In this document: one piece after another, positions 27,913 through 37,617 of the stretch
Position numbering within the stretch: position 1 is the stretch's first letter
How the letters are laid out: each line of letters opens with the position of its first letter
Assembly: GCF_004342005.1 (NCBI RefSeq)
Contig: NZ_SMBX01000003.1
Location: 372,001-436,000, forward strand
DNA length: 64,000 bases
Source: Paracandidimonas soli
GTDB taxonomy: Bacteria; Pseudomonadota; Gammaproteobacteria; Burkholderiales; Burkholderiaceae_B
Direction: 5' to 3'
The notes under the pieces: model-generated
Told to the model about the DNA's origin: nothing
Database searches by the model: none
What the model saw: the letters and a program-made list of their open reading frames with translations, nothing else
Position numbers and translations under genes: made by a program

Positions 27913-27923
27913 GGCGGCGGGGC

Positions 27924-28670
27924 ATGGATCGCATCATCTATACCGCCGCAGCGGGCGCCGCCCGCACGCTGGAGCAGCAGGCCGTCATCAGCAACAACAT
28001 GGCCAATGCCAGCACGGCGGGCTTTCGCGAGCAGCTGGCGCTCAACCGCGCCGTGCCCATCGTGGGCGAGAACATGGCGCACACGCGCGTCAGCACGGTA
28101 GCCACGACGCCCGGCACGCGCATGCAGCCCGGCGTCATGGCGGAAACCGGGCACGCGCTGGATGTGGCGATCCGCGGCGAAGGCTGGTTCGCGGTGCAGA
28201 CGCCCGAGGGCGAGGCCTATACCCGCGCCGGAGAGTTCGCCGTCAATGCGGAAAACCTGTTGGTCACGCAGACCGGGCGCCCGGTGCTTTCCGCGGATGG
28301 CGCTCCCATCGAGATTCCCGAGCGCGGCACGCTGACGTTCGGTGTCGATGGCGCCATCAATGTGCTGGGAGCGGGCGAGAATCCGCGCGAGATCCAGATG
28401 ATCGGCCAGCTCAAGCTGGTGAATCCGCCCGAAGAGCAACTGGTCCGAGGCGACGACGGCCTGTTCCGCCTGCCGCAGGGCGCGGCGGCGCCGGCCGATC
28501 CTGCGATCGGCGTTGTGTCCGGTTTCATCGAGAAAAGCAATGTCAGCGTCGCGGAGACGATGGTTGGCATGATCAACAACGCGCGCCGCTTCGAAATGCA
28601 GATGAAGGTCATCCGCGATGCCTCGGGCAACGAAGAGCGCGCCAACTCCATTCTGTCGACCAACGGCTGA
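27924..28670 (+). CDS. flgF: Flagellar proximal rod protein FlgF
   Basis: A 248-residue rod subunit with the axial N-terminal motif VISNNMANASTAGFREQ and C-terminal SNVSVAETMVGMINNARRFE. Central sequence GWFAVQTPEGEAYTRAGEF is shared with FlgG. It begins 12 bases after flgE. Confidence 0.96.
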   Translation: MDRIIYTAAAGAARTLEQQAVISNNMANASTAGFREQLALNRAVPIVGENMAHTRVSTVATTPGTRMQPGVMAETGHALDVAIRGEGWFAVQTPEGEAYTRAGEFAVNAENLLVTQTGRPVLSADGAPIEIPERGTLTFGVDGAINVLGAGENPREIQMIGQLKLVNPPEEQLVRGDDGLFRLPQGAAAPADPAIGVVSGFIEKSNVSVAETMVGMINNARRFEMQMKVIRDASGNEERANSILSTNG

Positions 28671-28700
28671 CCGCCGTCGACCTAGCATAAAGGAATACCC

Positions 28701-29486
28701 ATGATCCGTTCTCTCTGGATTGCCAAGACAGGCCTGGAATCGCAGCAGACCAACATGGATGTGATTTCCAACAACCTGGCCAACGTCAACACCACGAGTT
28801 TCAAGCGCGGCCGGGCCGTGTTCGAGGATCTCATGTACCAGACGGTGCGCCAGCCGGGCGCGCAGGTCGGCGACGCCAATCAGCTGCCTTCCGGCCTGCA
28901 GATCGGCACGGGCGTGCGCACGGTGGCGACGCAGCGCATCCATTCGCAAGGCAACCTGCGCGAGACCGGTCAGCCGCTGGATATCGCCATCCAGGGCCAT
29001 GGCATGCTGCAGGTCGAAATGCCCGACGGCTCCTTCGCCTATACCCGCGACGGCAGCCTGCAGACTGACCAGAACGGCCAGTTGGTGACGGCCGGCGGCT
29101 ATCCCATCCAGCCTCCCATCAACATTCCCGACAATGCGCTGGAAGTCACGATCGGTCGCGACGGCACGGTATCGGTGACCCAGCCGGGCGCGGCGGGCAC
29201 CAGCGTGCAGGTGGGACAGCTGCAGCTCAGCACCTTCATCAATCCCACGGGCCTGCAGAGCATGGGCGAGAACCTGTACGTCGAAACGGATGCATCGGGC
29301 CCCGCCAACTTCGTGCAGCCGGGACTGGACGGCGGCGGACTGATCATCCAGAAGTACACCGAAACTTCCAACGTCAATGTGGCCGAGGAACTGGTCAACA
29401 TGATTACGACCCAGCGCGCCTACGAAATGAACAGCAAGGCCGTGCAGACGTCCGACCAGATGCTGGCGCGCCTGACCCAGATCTGA
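28701..29486 (+). CDS. flgG: Flagellar distal rod protein FlgG
   Basis: A 261-residue distal rod subunit. Hallmarks: [20 protein letters not shown] at the start, [17 protein letters not shown], and [20 protein letters not shown] near the end. The length exactly matches the usual 260-262. A TAAAGGAA ribosome site precedes the ATG. Confidence 0.97.
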   Translation: MIRSLWIAKTGLESQQTNMDVISNNLANVNTTSFKRGRAVFEDLMYQTVRQPGAQVGDANQLPSGLQIGTGVRTVATQRIHSQGNLRETGQPLDIAIQGHGMLQVEMPDGSFAYTRDGSLQTDQNGQLVTAGGYPIQPPINIPDNALEVTIGRDGTVSVTQPGAAGTSVQVGQLQLSTFINPTGLQSMGENLYVETDASGPANFVQPGLDGGGLIIQKYTETSNVNVAEELVNMITTQRAYEMNSKAVQTSDQMLARLTQI

Positions 29487-29489
29487 GCC

Positions 29490-30188
29490 ATGATGATGCA
29501 GCAACTGCGCCGCCGCGTTTTTTTCCTGCCTTTCATCGTAATGGCAGTGCTGTCCGGCTGCGCCATGATTCCGCCCGAGCCTATTGTCACGGGACCGCTG
29601 ACGGCGACGCCTCCCATGCAGGCAATGACTCCCGTCGAGGCCAATGGAGCGATCTACCAGCCGACGGCCTATGGCAACTATCCGTTGTTCGAGGATCGTC
29701 GGCCCCGCAATGTGGGTGACGTGGTCACCATCATCATCCAGGAACGCACGAACGCCGCCAAGAACGTGGCAACTTCGACCAATCGCACCGGCAGCGGATC
29801 CCTGGACTTCGGCCTGGCGCCTTCCTTCCTGCCCGGCGATCTGGGCGCCCGCCAGAATTTCGATGTGGAAGGCGGCAACCAGGCGAACGGGCAGGGAAGC
29901 TCGCGGGCGGACAATACTTTCTCGGGCACGCTGACCACGACGGTCGTGGGCGTGCTGCCCAACGGCAATCTGCAGCTCGCGGGCGAAAAGCAGATCGCCA
30001 TCAATCGCGGCAGCGAGCATCTGCGCTTTTCGGGCGTGGTGGATCCGCGCTCCATCACGGGTTCGAATACCGTGCTTTCCACGCAGGTGGCCGATGCGCG
30101 CATCGAGTTCCGCAGCAAGGGCGTCATGGACGAGGTCCAGACCATGGGCTGGCTGCAGCGCTTCTTCCTGAATATTTCCCCGTTCTAG
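29490..30188 (+). CDS. flgH: L-ring lipoprotein FlgH
   Basis: A 232-residue outer-membrane lipoprotein that forms the L ring. The lipoprotein signal ends LSGC, with the lipidated Cys about residue 21. Family motifs [16 protein letters not shown] and [19 protein letters not shown] are present, as is [10 protein letters not shown]. It starts 3 bases after flgG and ends 1 base before flgI, so the genes are tightly coupled. Confidence 0.96.
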   Translation: MMMQQLRRRVFFLPFIVMAVLSGCAMIPPEPIVTGPLTATPPMQAMTPVEANGAIYQPTAYGNYPLFEDRRPRNVGDVVTIIIQERTNAAKNVATSTNRTGSGSLDFGLAPSFLPGDLGARQNFDVEGGNQANGQGSSRADNTFSGTLTTTVVGVLPNGNLQLAGEKQIAINRGSEHLRFSGVVDPRSITGSNTVLSTQVADARIEFRSKGVMDEVQTMGWLQRFFLNISPF

Positions 30189-30189
30189 C

Positions 30190-31317
30190 ATGTACAAGGT
30201 CATGACCATATCATTCCTCCGGCGGGCTCTGGCCGTTCTGGCGTTCCCGCTGCTGTTCGCGGGGCATGCGCAGGCGGACCGCATCAAGGATCTGGCATCC
30301 ATCCAGGGCGTGCGCGACAATCCGCTGATCGGATACGGGCTGGTAGTGGGGCTGGACGGCAGTGGCGACCAGGTCAGGCAGACGCCGTTCACGCAGCAAA
30401 GCCTGACCAATATGCTGTCGCAGCTGGGCGTGACGGTCCCGCAAGGCACCAATATGCAGGTCAAGAACGTGGCCGCCGTCATCGTGACGACGAACCTTCC
30501 CGCATTCGCCAGGCCGGGCCAGTCGCTGGACGTCGTGGTTTCCTCCATGGGCAATGCCAAGAGCCTGCGGGGCGGCACGTTGCTGATGACGCCGCTCAAG
30601 GGGGCGAACGGGCAGGTCTACGCCATTGCGCAGGGCAATCTGCTGGTCGGAGGCGCGGGGGCGTCCGCTGGCGGCTCCAGCGTGCAGGTGAACCAGCTCA
30701 ACGGCGGCATCATCACCAATGGCGCCATCGTGGAGCGCAGCGTGCCTACCACTTATGCCCGCGACGGCATCGTCCACCTGGAAATGAATACTGGCGACTT
30801 CGGCATCGCGCAAAGCGTGGCGACGGCGCTGAATGCGCAGTTGGGCGCGGGGATCGCCCAGGTGGTCGACGGCCGGGTGGTCAGGCTCAATGGCCCGATG
30901 GACCCCGCGGCCCAGGCGGATTTCCTGTCCCGGGTGGAGAACATCCAGGTGAAGCTGCCGCCGGCCAGGGCCAAGGTCATCATCAATGCGCGCACGGGCT
31001 CCGTGGTCATGAACCGCACCGTCACCATCGAGGAAGCCGCTGTCGCCTACGGCAATCTGTCGGTCATCATCAGCCAGCAGGCGCAGGTCAGCCAGCCCGA
31101 TACGCCGTTCGGCGGCGGGCAGACCGTGGTGACGCCCAGCACCCAGATCGAGATGCGCAGCGACCAGGGCGCATTGCAGCGCATGAGCACCAGCGCCAAC
31201 CTGGCCGATGTCGTTCGCGCGCTCAATGCGCTGGGCGCGACTCCCCAGGAGCTGCTGTCCATCCTGCAGAACCTGAAGAGCGCGGGCGCATTGCGCGCCG
31301 ATCTCGAAATCGTCTGA
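30190..31317 (+). CDS. flgI: P-ring protein FlgI
   Basis: A 375-residue periplasmic protein forming the peptidoglycan-level P ring with FlgA's help. The Sec signal ends near FAGHAQA. The opening [20 protein letters not shown] is the family signature, with GLDGSGDQ and QTPFTQQSL following. The end [12 protein letters not shown] matches the conserved C-terminus. Confidence 0.97.
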   Translation: MYKVMTISFLRRALAVLAFPLLFAGHAQADRIKDLASIQGVRDNPLIGYGLVVGLDGSGDQVRQTPFTQQSLTNMLSQLGVTVPQGTNMQVKNVAAVIVTTNLPAFARPGQSLDVVVSSMGNAKSLRGGTLLMTPLKGANGQVYAIAQGNLLVGGAGASAGGSSVQVNQLNGGIITNGAIVERSVPTTYARDGIVHLEMNTGDFGIAQSVATALNAQLGAGIAQVVDGRVVRLNGPMDPAAQADFLSRVENIQVKLPPARAKVIINARTGSVVMNRTVTIEEAAVAYGNLSVIISQQAQVSQPDTPFGGGQTVVTPSTQIEMRSDQGALQRMSTSANLADVVRALNALGATPQELLSILQNLKSAGALRADLEIV

Positions 31318-31332
31318 GGTCCGGAGCAAGTC

Positions 31333-32376
31333 ATGTCATATGCCTATTCGATCACCCGTCCTTCCGATGCGGACTCCGCGCTGGAATTCGGGCGTCTGGA
31401 CGCCTTGGGGCATTCAGTTCGCTCCGGAGTAGGCAAGGGATCCGAGGCGGCCCAGGAAGAGGTCGCGAGGCAGTTCGAGGCTTTGCTGATCCAGCAGTTC
31501 CTGAAGCAGGCGCGGCAGGCATCCGCCGGCCTGCACGATTCGCCCTTCGAAAGCGATCAGACACGCATGGCCCAGAGCATGGGCGACGAACAGCTCGCCT
31601 TGCAGCTGGCGACGCCTGGCATGGGGCTGGCTCAGGCGCTGCTCGACCAGATGCGCGGCCATGGCGGGCCGGTAGCCGCGTCGTCGGGCATTGCGTCGCC
31701 GGATGCCGCAGCGCAGCCGTCCCGGGATACGGCGAAGGCCGGGCAGGATACGGATGGCCGCCGCATCGATGCGCCGTCTCTGACGGCGCTGATCGAACAG
31801 CTCACCTCCCGCATTCCGGTGGTGGGCGCGGCGTTTTCCGCCATACAGGGCGCGCCGCGCCATATCCAGTCGTTCGTGTCGCGCATGACGGATGCCGTGC
31901 AGACGGCCGCGGAGGGAAGCGGCATCCCTGCCAAGCTCATCATGAGCCAGGCGGCGCTGGAGTCCGGCTGGGGGCGGCGCGAGATCAAGCATCCCGACGG
32001 AAGCACCACGCATAATCTGTTCGGCATCAAGGCCGGCAGCCGCTGGACGGGCAAGGTGGCCGACATTGTGACGACGGAGTACGAAAACGGGCAGCCGCGC
32101 AAAATGGTGCAGACATTCCGCGCCTATGACTCTTACGAAGAGGCGCTTGCCGACTATGCCGACCTGATCGGCAACAGCCCGCGCTACAGCGCGGTGACGC
32201 AGGCGGCGACGGCGGAAGAGGCGGCCAAGCGCATCCACGAGGCGGGCTATGCCACGGATCCTTCCTATAGCGACAAGCTGATTTCCATCATGCGCTATCT
32301 GGAAGAGGGCGGCCGGCCCGCGGCCGCGGGAGGAAAGGCTCCTGCCGCGGTGAACCTGGCGATGCTGGAGCGCTGA
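31333..32376 (+). CDS. flgJ: Rod-cap and peptidoglycan hydrolase FlgJ
   Basis: A 347-residue protein. The N-terminal rod-cap domain has VARQFEALLIQQFLKQAR. The C-terminal glucosaminidase domain (about residues 185-335) has LIMSQAALESGWGRREIK with the catalytic Glu, then HNLFGIKAG, and bores through peptidoglycan for rod growth. A linker of about 60 polar residues separates the halves. It is the dual-domain beta/gamma-proteobacterial form. It ends the flgB-J operon. Confidence 0.96.
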   Translation: MSYAYSITRPSDADSALEFGRLDALGHSVRSGVGKGSEAAQEEVARQFEALLIQQFLKQARQASAGLHDSPFESDQTRMAQSMGDEQLALQLATPGMGLAQALLDQMRGHGGPVAASSGIASPDAAAQPSRDTAKAGQDTDGRRIDAPSLTALIEQLTSRIPVVGAAFSAIQGAPRHIQSFVSRMTDAVQTAAEGSGIPAKLIMSQAALESGWGRREIKHPDGSTTHNLFGIKAGSRWTGKVADIVTTEYENGQPRKMVQTFRAYDSYEEALADYADLIGNSPRYSAVTQAATAEEAAKRIHEAGYATDPSYSDKLISIMRYLEEGGRPAAAGGKAPAAVNLAMLER

Positions 32377-32398
32377 GCGTATCCCGGCTTCGCAAAGG

Positions 32399-32425
32399 TA
32401 AAGAATGGCAGCCGCTTGCCGTTAA
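32399..32425 (+). promoter_or_regulatory. Sigma-28 (FliA) promoter of flgK
   Basis: TAAA (32399-32402), exactly 15 bases, then GCCGTTAA (32418-32425), about 60 bases before the flgK start. It differs by one base from the enteric FliA consensus, and flgKL is a known class III target in related systems. Confidence 0.8.
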
Positions 32426-32487
32426 CCATGTGTGCGCGGGCCTCCCTGCAACAGGCGCCCGCTGAAATGCTCTGAGGCGAATTGTCC

Positions 32488-34152
32488 ATGAATCTAGCAA
32501 ATCTCGGTCTGGCGGCGATGAATGCGGCGCAGAACCGCCTGAATACCGCGGGACACAATATCAACAATGCCGATACCGATGGCTATAACCGCCAGCGGGT
32601 CATCACGGCAACCGCGGGCGCCGTCAACATGGGCTCCGGCTACATCGGCCGCGGCGTCGAAGCCGTGACGGTGCAACGTTCCTACGACAACTTCCTGTAT
32701 CGCCAGCTGGTCAGCGCCCAGAGCGGCGGCGCGGCGCTCGTCAGCTATGGCAACGAAATCACCCAGGTCAACAATCTGTTCGCCGACAATACCACGGGCA
32801 TTTCTCCCGCGCTGCAAAAATTCTTCGCCGGCATGAATGCCGTGGCGTCCTCTCCTGCCGATCCGGCCGCGCGCCAGGAACTGCTGGGCCGCGCCGCAAG
32901 CCTGGTGGGGCAGATCAACGACACCAACGCCTTCCTGGATTCCCAGCGCGGCAACATCAATACGCAGATCACGACGGTCGTTACCCAGGTCAACAGCTAT
33001 GTCGAGCGAATCGGCGACCTGAACAAGCAGATTCTTTCCGCCAAGGCCAGCTCGTCCGGCCATGCACCCAACGATTTGCTGGACCAGCGCGACCAACTGG
33101 TGTCCGAACTCAATACCCTGGTCGGCGTCAAGGTGGTTCCGCACGGCGACGACACCATCAGCCTCACCATCGGCAACGGGCAACTGGTGCTGGGAGGCAA
33201 TACGGTCTATCCGCTGCAGGCGGTGCAGTCGGCTTCGGATCCGACGCGCACGGTCGTGGCTTATTCCACTGTCGATGCATCCGGCAATATGTCGCCGGTC
33301 GAGATCGACGAGTCCTACATCACGGGCGGCAGTCTCGGCGGCCTGGTCAAGTACCGGCAAGAGGCGCTGGACACCGTGCAGAACGACCTGGGCCGGATGG
33401 CTGCCGGGCTGGCCATTGCGATCAATGAACTGCATGAGAACGGCGTCGATGCCAACGGCGCGGACGGAGTGGCATTCTTTACGCTGGGACAGGCGACGGC
33501 GATTCCCCATCAAGGCAATAACGGTGCGGCCAGCATCAAGGCCGAGCTTACCGGAGCCGAGCAATTGACGGGCAAGGATTACCGCATCACATTCGAAGGC
33601 GGTAATTACAATGTTGTGCGTCTCCCCGGCAGCACCGTCATTCAAACGGTTTCAGAGGCCGATGCGGCTGCCAATGGACTGGAAGTCGAGGGGCTGACGC
33701 TCAGCTTCGAGGGCGGCGCTCCGCAAGCGGGCGATACCTGGCTGTTGCAACCCACGCGCGCCGCGGCGGGCAGCATCGGGCTGAACCTGACGGATCCCGG
33801 CCAGATCGCGGCAGCCGATGTCGACGGCGGTTCCGCCAACGGCAATAACGCGCTGGCCATGGCCGGCCTGCAGGAAAAGAAAGTCCTCGCCAACGGCACC
33901 ATGAGCATGAACGAGGCCTTTTCCCAGGTGGTCAACAAGGTCGCGGTGCTGGGGCAGCAGAATGCCACGGCGGCCAAGGCGCAGTCGTCCCTCATTCAGC
34001 AGAACTACGCGGCACAGCAGGCAGTGTCGGGCGTCAACGTCAACGAGGAGCTGGTCAACCTGGACCGTTACCTGGAGCAGTTCCGCGCAGCTTCCCGCAT
34101 GATCGACGTCAGCTCATCGTTGTTCGACACGTTGCTGAGCCTGCGCAACTGA
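32488..34152 (+). CDS. flgK: Hook-filament junction protein FlgK
   Basis: A 554-residue junction protein (HAP1) between hook and filament. N-terminal motif LNTAGHNINNADTDGYNRQR; C-terminal SGVNVNEELVNLDRYLEQF and ASRMIDVSSSLFDTLLSLR. The ATG at 32488 has GAGG 10 bases upstream; a TTG two codons earlier is less likely. It has its own FliA promoter, so it is uncoupled from flgJ. FlgN should be its chaperone. Confidence 0.96.
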   Translation: MNLANLGLAAMNAAQNRLNTAGHNINNADTDGYNRQRVITATAGAVNMGSGYIGRGVEAVTVQRSYDNFLYRQLVSAQSGGAALVSYGNEITQVNNLFADNTTGISPALQKFFAGMNAVASSPADPAARQELLGRAASLVGQINDTNAFLDSQRGNINTQITTVVTQVNSYVERIGDLNKQILSAKASSSGHAPNDLLDQRDQLVSELNTLVGVKVVPHGDDTISLTIGNGQLVLGGNTVYPLQAVQSASDPTRTVVAYSTVDASGNMSPVEIDESYITGGSLGGLVKYRQEALDTVQNDLGRMAAGLAIAINELHENGVDANGADGVAFFTLGQATAIPHQGNNGAASIKAELTGAEQLTGKDYRITFEGGNYNVVRLPGSTVIQTVSEADAAANGLEVEGLTLSFEGGAPQAGDTWLLQPTRAAAGSIGLNLTDPGQIAAADVDGGSANGNNALAMAGLQEKKVLANGTMSMNEAFSQVVNKVAVLGQQNATAAKAQSSLIQQNYAAQQAVSGVNVNEELVNLDRYLEQFRAASRMIDVSSSLFDTLLSLRN

Positions 34153-34161
34153 TGCTTGCGG

Positions 34162-34182
34162 CGGCCGGGGAGTTCCCGGCCG
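34162..34182 (+). other. GC-rich hairpin between flgK and flgL
   Basis: CGGCCGGG (34162-34169) and CCCGGCCG (34175-34182) form an 8-bp stem with a 5-base loop 10 bases after the flgK stop. The downstream sequence is only mildly T-rich, so it may act as an mRNA-stabilising 3' structure or partial terminator. Confidence 0.45.
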
Positions 34183-34243
34183 GACCTTTGCCTTTGATTA
34201 CTGTTTACCCGCATACGCCAGATCAACTACCGGAATTTCCGCC

Positions 34244-35509
34244 ATGCGTATCAGTACTTCCCTGTTCTTCCAGACCGGCCTGAATTCGCTCAATGCGCAG
34301 CAGGCCGATCTTCTGCACATCTACCAGCAGGTCGGCAGCGGCCGCCGCATGGTGACGCCCTCCGATGATCCGCTGGCGGCTGCGCAGGCCATCAATATCA
34401 GTCAGTCCCAGTCCATGAATGAGCGCTACGCCGCCAATCGCGGCGTGGCGCAGCAAAGCCTGGGCATCGAAGAAGAAACCCTGAATTCGGTGACCGTGCT
34501 GCTGAGCGATATCAAGCGGGAACTGGTCAACGCCGGCAATGGCACGCTCTCCGACGCGGACCGCCGCTCCCTGGCGGGCGTGCTGCGCAGCGCCAAAGAG
34601 AACATGCTGGCGCTGGCCAATGCCACCGATGGCAATGGCCAGTATCTGTTTTCAGGCTTCCAGGGCAGCCAGCAGCCTTTCGACTCGAACGGCGTATGGC
34701 AGAACTTTGCCGGAGATCGCCTGGTGCAGGTCGACCAGACGCGGCAGATCGATGGCGGTGACCTGGGTTCCGATGTGTTCGCGCGCGCGACGCCGGGAAC
34801 GCAGAAATACCTGACGACCGCGAATACGGGCAATACCGGCACTGCCGTCATCAGCACGGCATCCATCACGGATCCGGCCGGCAGCAATGTGGGCAACCGC
34901 TTCGAGATCGCATTTTCCGCCATCGATCCGGCGGATCCGGCAGCGGGAATGGAATATACCGTGACCGTCAAGGATCCGGCCGGCGCAATCGTCGGCACGC
35001 CAACGACATCGGCCTACGACGCTTCGGCGGGCACCACGCTGCAGTTGCCCGGCGGCGTCAGCATTCGCCTGGAAGGTCAGCCCGCCGATGGCGACAGTTT
35101 CAATGCGGATCCGGCCAGGGAGATGGGAACCGCAGAGCTGAACATATTCGCCTCCTTCGACAACATCATCGAGGCGCTCGAGTCGTCGACCAACAACAAC
35201 ACTGATGCGGCCGTCCTGGCCTCACTGCGCAATGAGCTGGCCACCGCCATCCAGCGCTTCGACGTGCACTACGACAATGTTCTGACGGTGCGCTCTTCGG
35301 TAGGCGCGCGGCTGGCCGAACTGGATTCCATCGACTATGCCGGCATGTCCCGCAATCTGGGCTACAGCAAGCAGCTCGCGAGTCTGCAGGACCTGGATTA
35401 CAACACGGCGACGACACAGCTGCAGCTGCGCAGCGCGGCTCTCGAAGCCGCGGCACTGGCTTTCCGCAAAATTCAAAGCGCCAATCTGCTGGCGATGAGG
35501 GGTAATTGA
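34244..35509 (+). CDS. flgL: Hook-filament junction protein FlgL
   Basis: A 421-residue flagellin-like junction protein (HAP3). N-terminal MRISTSLFFQTGLNSLNAQQ and the conserved VTPSDDPLAAAQA are clear; the C-terminus LQLRSAALEAAALAFRKIQS is flagellin-like. It is longer than the enteric protein (317) because of an insert around residues 190-290. Its stop overlaps the next receptor gene (TGATG). Confidence 0.95.
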   Translation: MRISTSLFFQTGLNSLNAQQADLLHIYQQVGSGRRMVTPSDDPLAAAQAINISQSQSMNERYAANRGVAQQSLGIEEETLNSVTVLLSDIKRELVNAGNGTLSDADRRSLAGVLRSAKENMLALANATDGNGQYLFSGFQGSQQPFDSNGVWQNFAGDRLVQVDQTRQIDGGDLGSDVFARATPGTQKYLTTANTGNTGTAVISTASITDPAGSNVGNRFEIAFSAIDPADPAAGMEYTVTVKDPAGAIVGTPTTSAYDASAGTTLQLPGGVSIRLEGQPADGDSFNADPAREMGTAELNIFASFDNIIEALESSTNNNTDAAVLASLRNELATAIQRFDVHYDNVLTVRSSVGARLAELDSIDYAGMSRNLGYSKQLASLQDLDYNTATTQLQLRSAALEAAALAFRKIQSANLLAMRGN

Positions 35510-37020
35510 TGACAACGCATGCATCGGGTTTCCCGGGATTGGGAAGGTGGTTCGGCCTGTGGGTCGCGGTTCTGTCACTGCCCGCGCTGGCGGCGATAGC
35601 GCTGGGATGGTATTGGCTGCAGGACGGTGCGGGGGCATCGCTGCCAGGATACTGGCAGTACGCCTTCGGCGGACTGCTGGCGCTGACGTGTTTCCTGGCC
35701 CTGGTCGCCGGCGTGTTCTTCAACCGCGCGGTGCTGCGGCCCTTGAGGAGCCTGTCGCGGCACGTCGAGGCGATCGCCTCGGGTGATTTGACGCAGCGGA
35801 TCGAGCAGACTGCCGCCAGCGAAATCGGCGCCGTGCACGCATCGCTCCGGCGTCTGCAGGACAGCCTGAGCCGTCTGGTGCATGGCGTACGCAACGGCAT
35901 GGCCGGAATCTCGTCGGGCACACAGGAGCTGGTGGCGGGCAACGCGGACCTCGGCAGCCGGACGGAGCAGCAGGCCAGCGCATTGCAGCAGACTGTTGTC
36001 AGCATGGAACAGCTGTCCACGACGGTCAGGCAGAATGCCGACAATGCGCGCCAGGCCAATCAGCTGGCCAGCATGGCCTCGGATGTGGCGCATCGGGGGG
36101 GCAGCGCCGTCGGCGAGGTCGTCGCCACGATGAACGGTATTTCCGACAGTTCCCAGAAAATCGCCGATATCGTCGGTGTCATCGACAGCATTGCGTTCCA
36201 GACGAACATCCTGGCGCTGAATGCCGCCGTCGAGGCCGCGCGCGCCGGCGAGCAGGGCAAGGGATTCGCGGTCGTGGCATCGGAAGTGCGTGCGCTGGCG
36301 CAGCGCAGCGCGCAGGCGGCAAAAGAGATCAAGACGCTGATCGAGGATTCCGTGCGCAAGGTGTCGGAGGGATCCGGACAGGTCGAGACGGCCGGCGCCA
36401 CCATGCAGGAAATCGTGGAATCCGTCGCCAGGGTGACGGACATCATGGGCGAAATCTCGGCAGCCACGACGGAACAGGCCAGCGGCATCGAAGAGATCAA
36501 CCGCGCCATCGCCAGCATGGACGAAATGACGCGGAACAATGCAAGCCTGGTGCAGAAGGAAGCCCTGGCGGTTTCCAGCCTGGACAAGGATGTGGCGCAG
36601 GTGTTCCAGGCGGTATCGGGTTTTCGCGCGCTCGAAGGGCAGGTCATCGACGTAATGGCTTCATTGCCCCAGGCGGCGCCTGTGGCGGCGGTGGGGCTGG
36701 CGAGCAAGAGGGCCGGCGCTGAAACGGCGGCGCGCAGGGCGACGGCGGCTTCCGGCGCAGCGGCGCAAGCGCGTTCCGCCATTGCAAGGCCCGCGCCCGC
36801 CAACGGGAAGAAAAATGCGGCGCTTGCCCAATCCGGATCCGAAAAAGGCGCTGTGACTGGAATGAAGACGGCGGCGCCCGCCAGGCAGGCTGCGTCCCAC
36901 GCTTCAGGCAAAGAGCATGCGTCGGCATTCATTGGCGCCGTGCCGGCGGCCCAGGCGCAGCGCCCGCCGCGCAAGCCGTCGCAACCGGTGGCCAGTGACG
37001 ACGATTGGGTCGAATTCTGA
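35509..37020 (+). CDS. Chemoreceptor with minimal periplasmic loop and CheR pentapeptide
   Basis: A 503-residue methyl-accepting protein. TM1 (about 14-36) and TM2 (about 51-71) are separated by only about 14 residues, so there is no room for a periplasmic ligand domain. HAMP and the signalling rod follow, with the tip [21 protein letters not shown] tail of about 110 residues, rich in Ala, Lys and Pro, ends Asp-Trp-Val-Glu-Phe (499-503), fitting the xWxxF pentapeptide that tethers CheR and CheB. GAGG lies 8 bases before the ATG, which overlaps the flgL stop, and its own stop overlaps the next ATG. Confidence 0.93.
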   Translation: MTTHASGFPGLGRWFGLWVAVLSLPALAAIALGWYWLQDGAGASLPGYWQYAFGGLLALTCFLALVAGVFFNRAVLRPLRSLSRHVEAIASGDLTQRIEQTAASEIGAVHASLRRLQDSLSRLVHGVRNGMAGISSGTQELVAGNADLGSRTEQQASALQQTVVSMEQLSTTVRQNADNARQANQLASMASDVAHRGGSAVGEVVATMNGISDSSQKIADIVGVIDSIAFQTNILALNAAVEAARAGEQGKGFAVVASEVRALAQRSAQAAKEIKTLIEDSVRKVSEGSGQVETAGATMQEIVESVARVTDIMGEISAATTEQASGIEEINRAIASMDEMTRNNASLVQKEALAVSSLDKDVAQVFQAVSGFRALEGQVIDVMASLPQAAPVAAVGLASKRAGAETAARRATAASGAAAQARSAIARPAPANGKKNAALAQSGSEKGAVTGMKTAAPARQAASHASGKEHASAFIGAVPAAQAQRPPRKPSQPVASDDDWVEF

Positions 37021-37580
37021 TGGGGCAGGCGGTTTCCCGGCGGTCGCGCTTTTCCGTGCTGCCGGCCGGATGCCGGAAATGGCTGGCGTTGCCGGCCTTG
37101 CTGCTGGCGGCCGGCTGTTCCGGCAGCGCGATTCCGCTTAGCGGCGGCAGCCTGGGGGCGCTGCAGCCTGGCGTTACGACGCTGGCCCAGATCAGCGAAA
37201 GCCTTGGCGCAGATCCCGTGGCGGTCTATCGGGAGGCGGAAGGGCCGTTCATGGCGCGCTGGGCGTCCGGCGCCTCATTGGTCACCGATGCATTGTATTG
37301 GCGCCAGGAATTGTGGATCGCCTTCGATGCGGATGGACGCTATCGCCGAGTCGTGAATACGGTCAATATTTCCAGGCCAGGGGAAGTACAGGAAGCGGCG
37401 GCGGTCTCTTCCAGCGGGGCTTCTCTGGCGCCGGGTCCAGGCCAGGCGCCGCATGCGCCCGGCGGAGATATGTCTCTGGGCGGGCCGCTGGGCAGCCTGG
37501 GATCGCAACCCGTCGATTCGCCCGTGGCCGTGTTCCCGGTGGATGCCGGCGCGCGCCAGGCCGGGGACGCAGTCCGATAA
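37020..37580 (+). CDS. Putative lipoprotein with BamE/SmpA-like segment
   Basis: A 186-residue protein, translationally coupled to the chemoreceptor (TGATG). The signal ends LAAGC with lipidated Cys33, and Ser at +2 predicts outer-membrane sorting. Residues about 45-110 (ALQPGVTTLAQISESLGADP, then an LYWRQELWIAFDADGRYRR strand pair) resemble the BamE/SmpA fold (PGM-type helix, then strands). The rest is Gly/Ser/Pro-rich. No flagellar protein of this type is known to me; its place at the end of the flgKL unit suggests a role in motility or the envelope. Function unassigned. Confidence 0.75.
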   Translation: MGQAVSRRSRFSVLPAGCRKWLALPALLLAAGCSGSAIPLSGGSLGALQPGVTTLAQISESLGADPVAVYREAEGPFMARWASGASLVTDALYWRQELWIAFDADGRYRRVVNTVNISRPGEVQEAAAVSSSGASLAPGPGQAPHAPGGDMSLGGPLGSLGSQPVDSPVAVFPVDAGARQAGDAVR

Positions 37581-37617
37581 CACAGGGGGGAATGGCTGCG
37601 GTCTGTCCGGGTGCCGG

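Noticed and set aside
27843..30599. Long minus-strand open frame across flgF, flgG and flgH
   Set aside because: Shadow of tightly packed, well-supported rod and ring genes; no ribosome site or family match.
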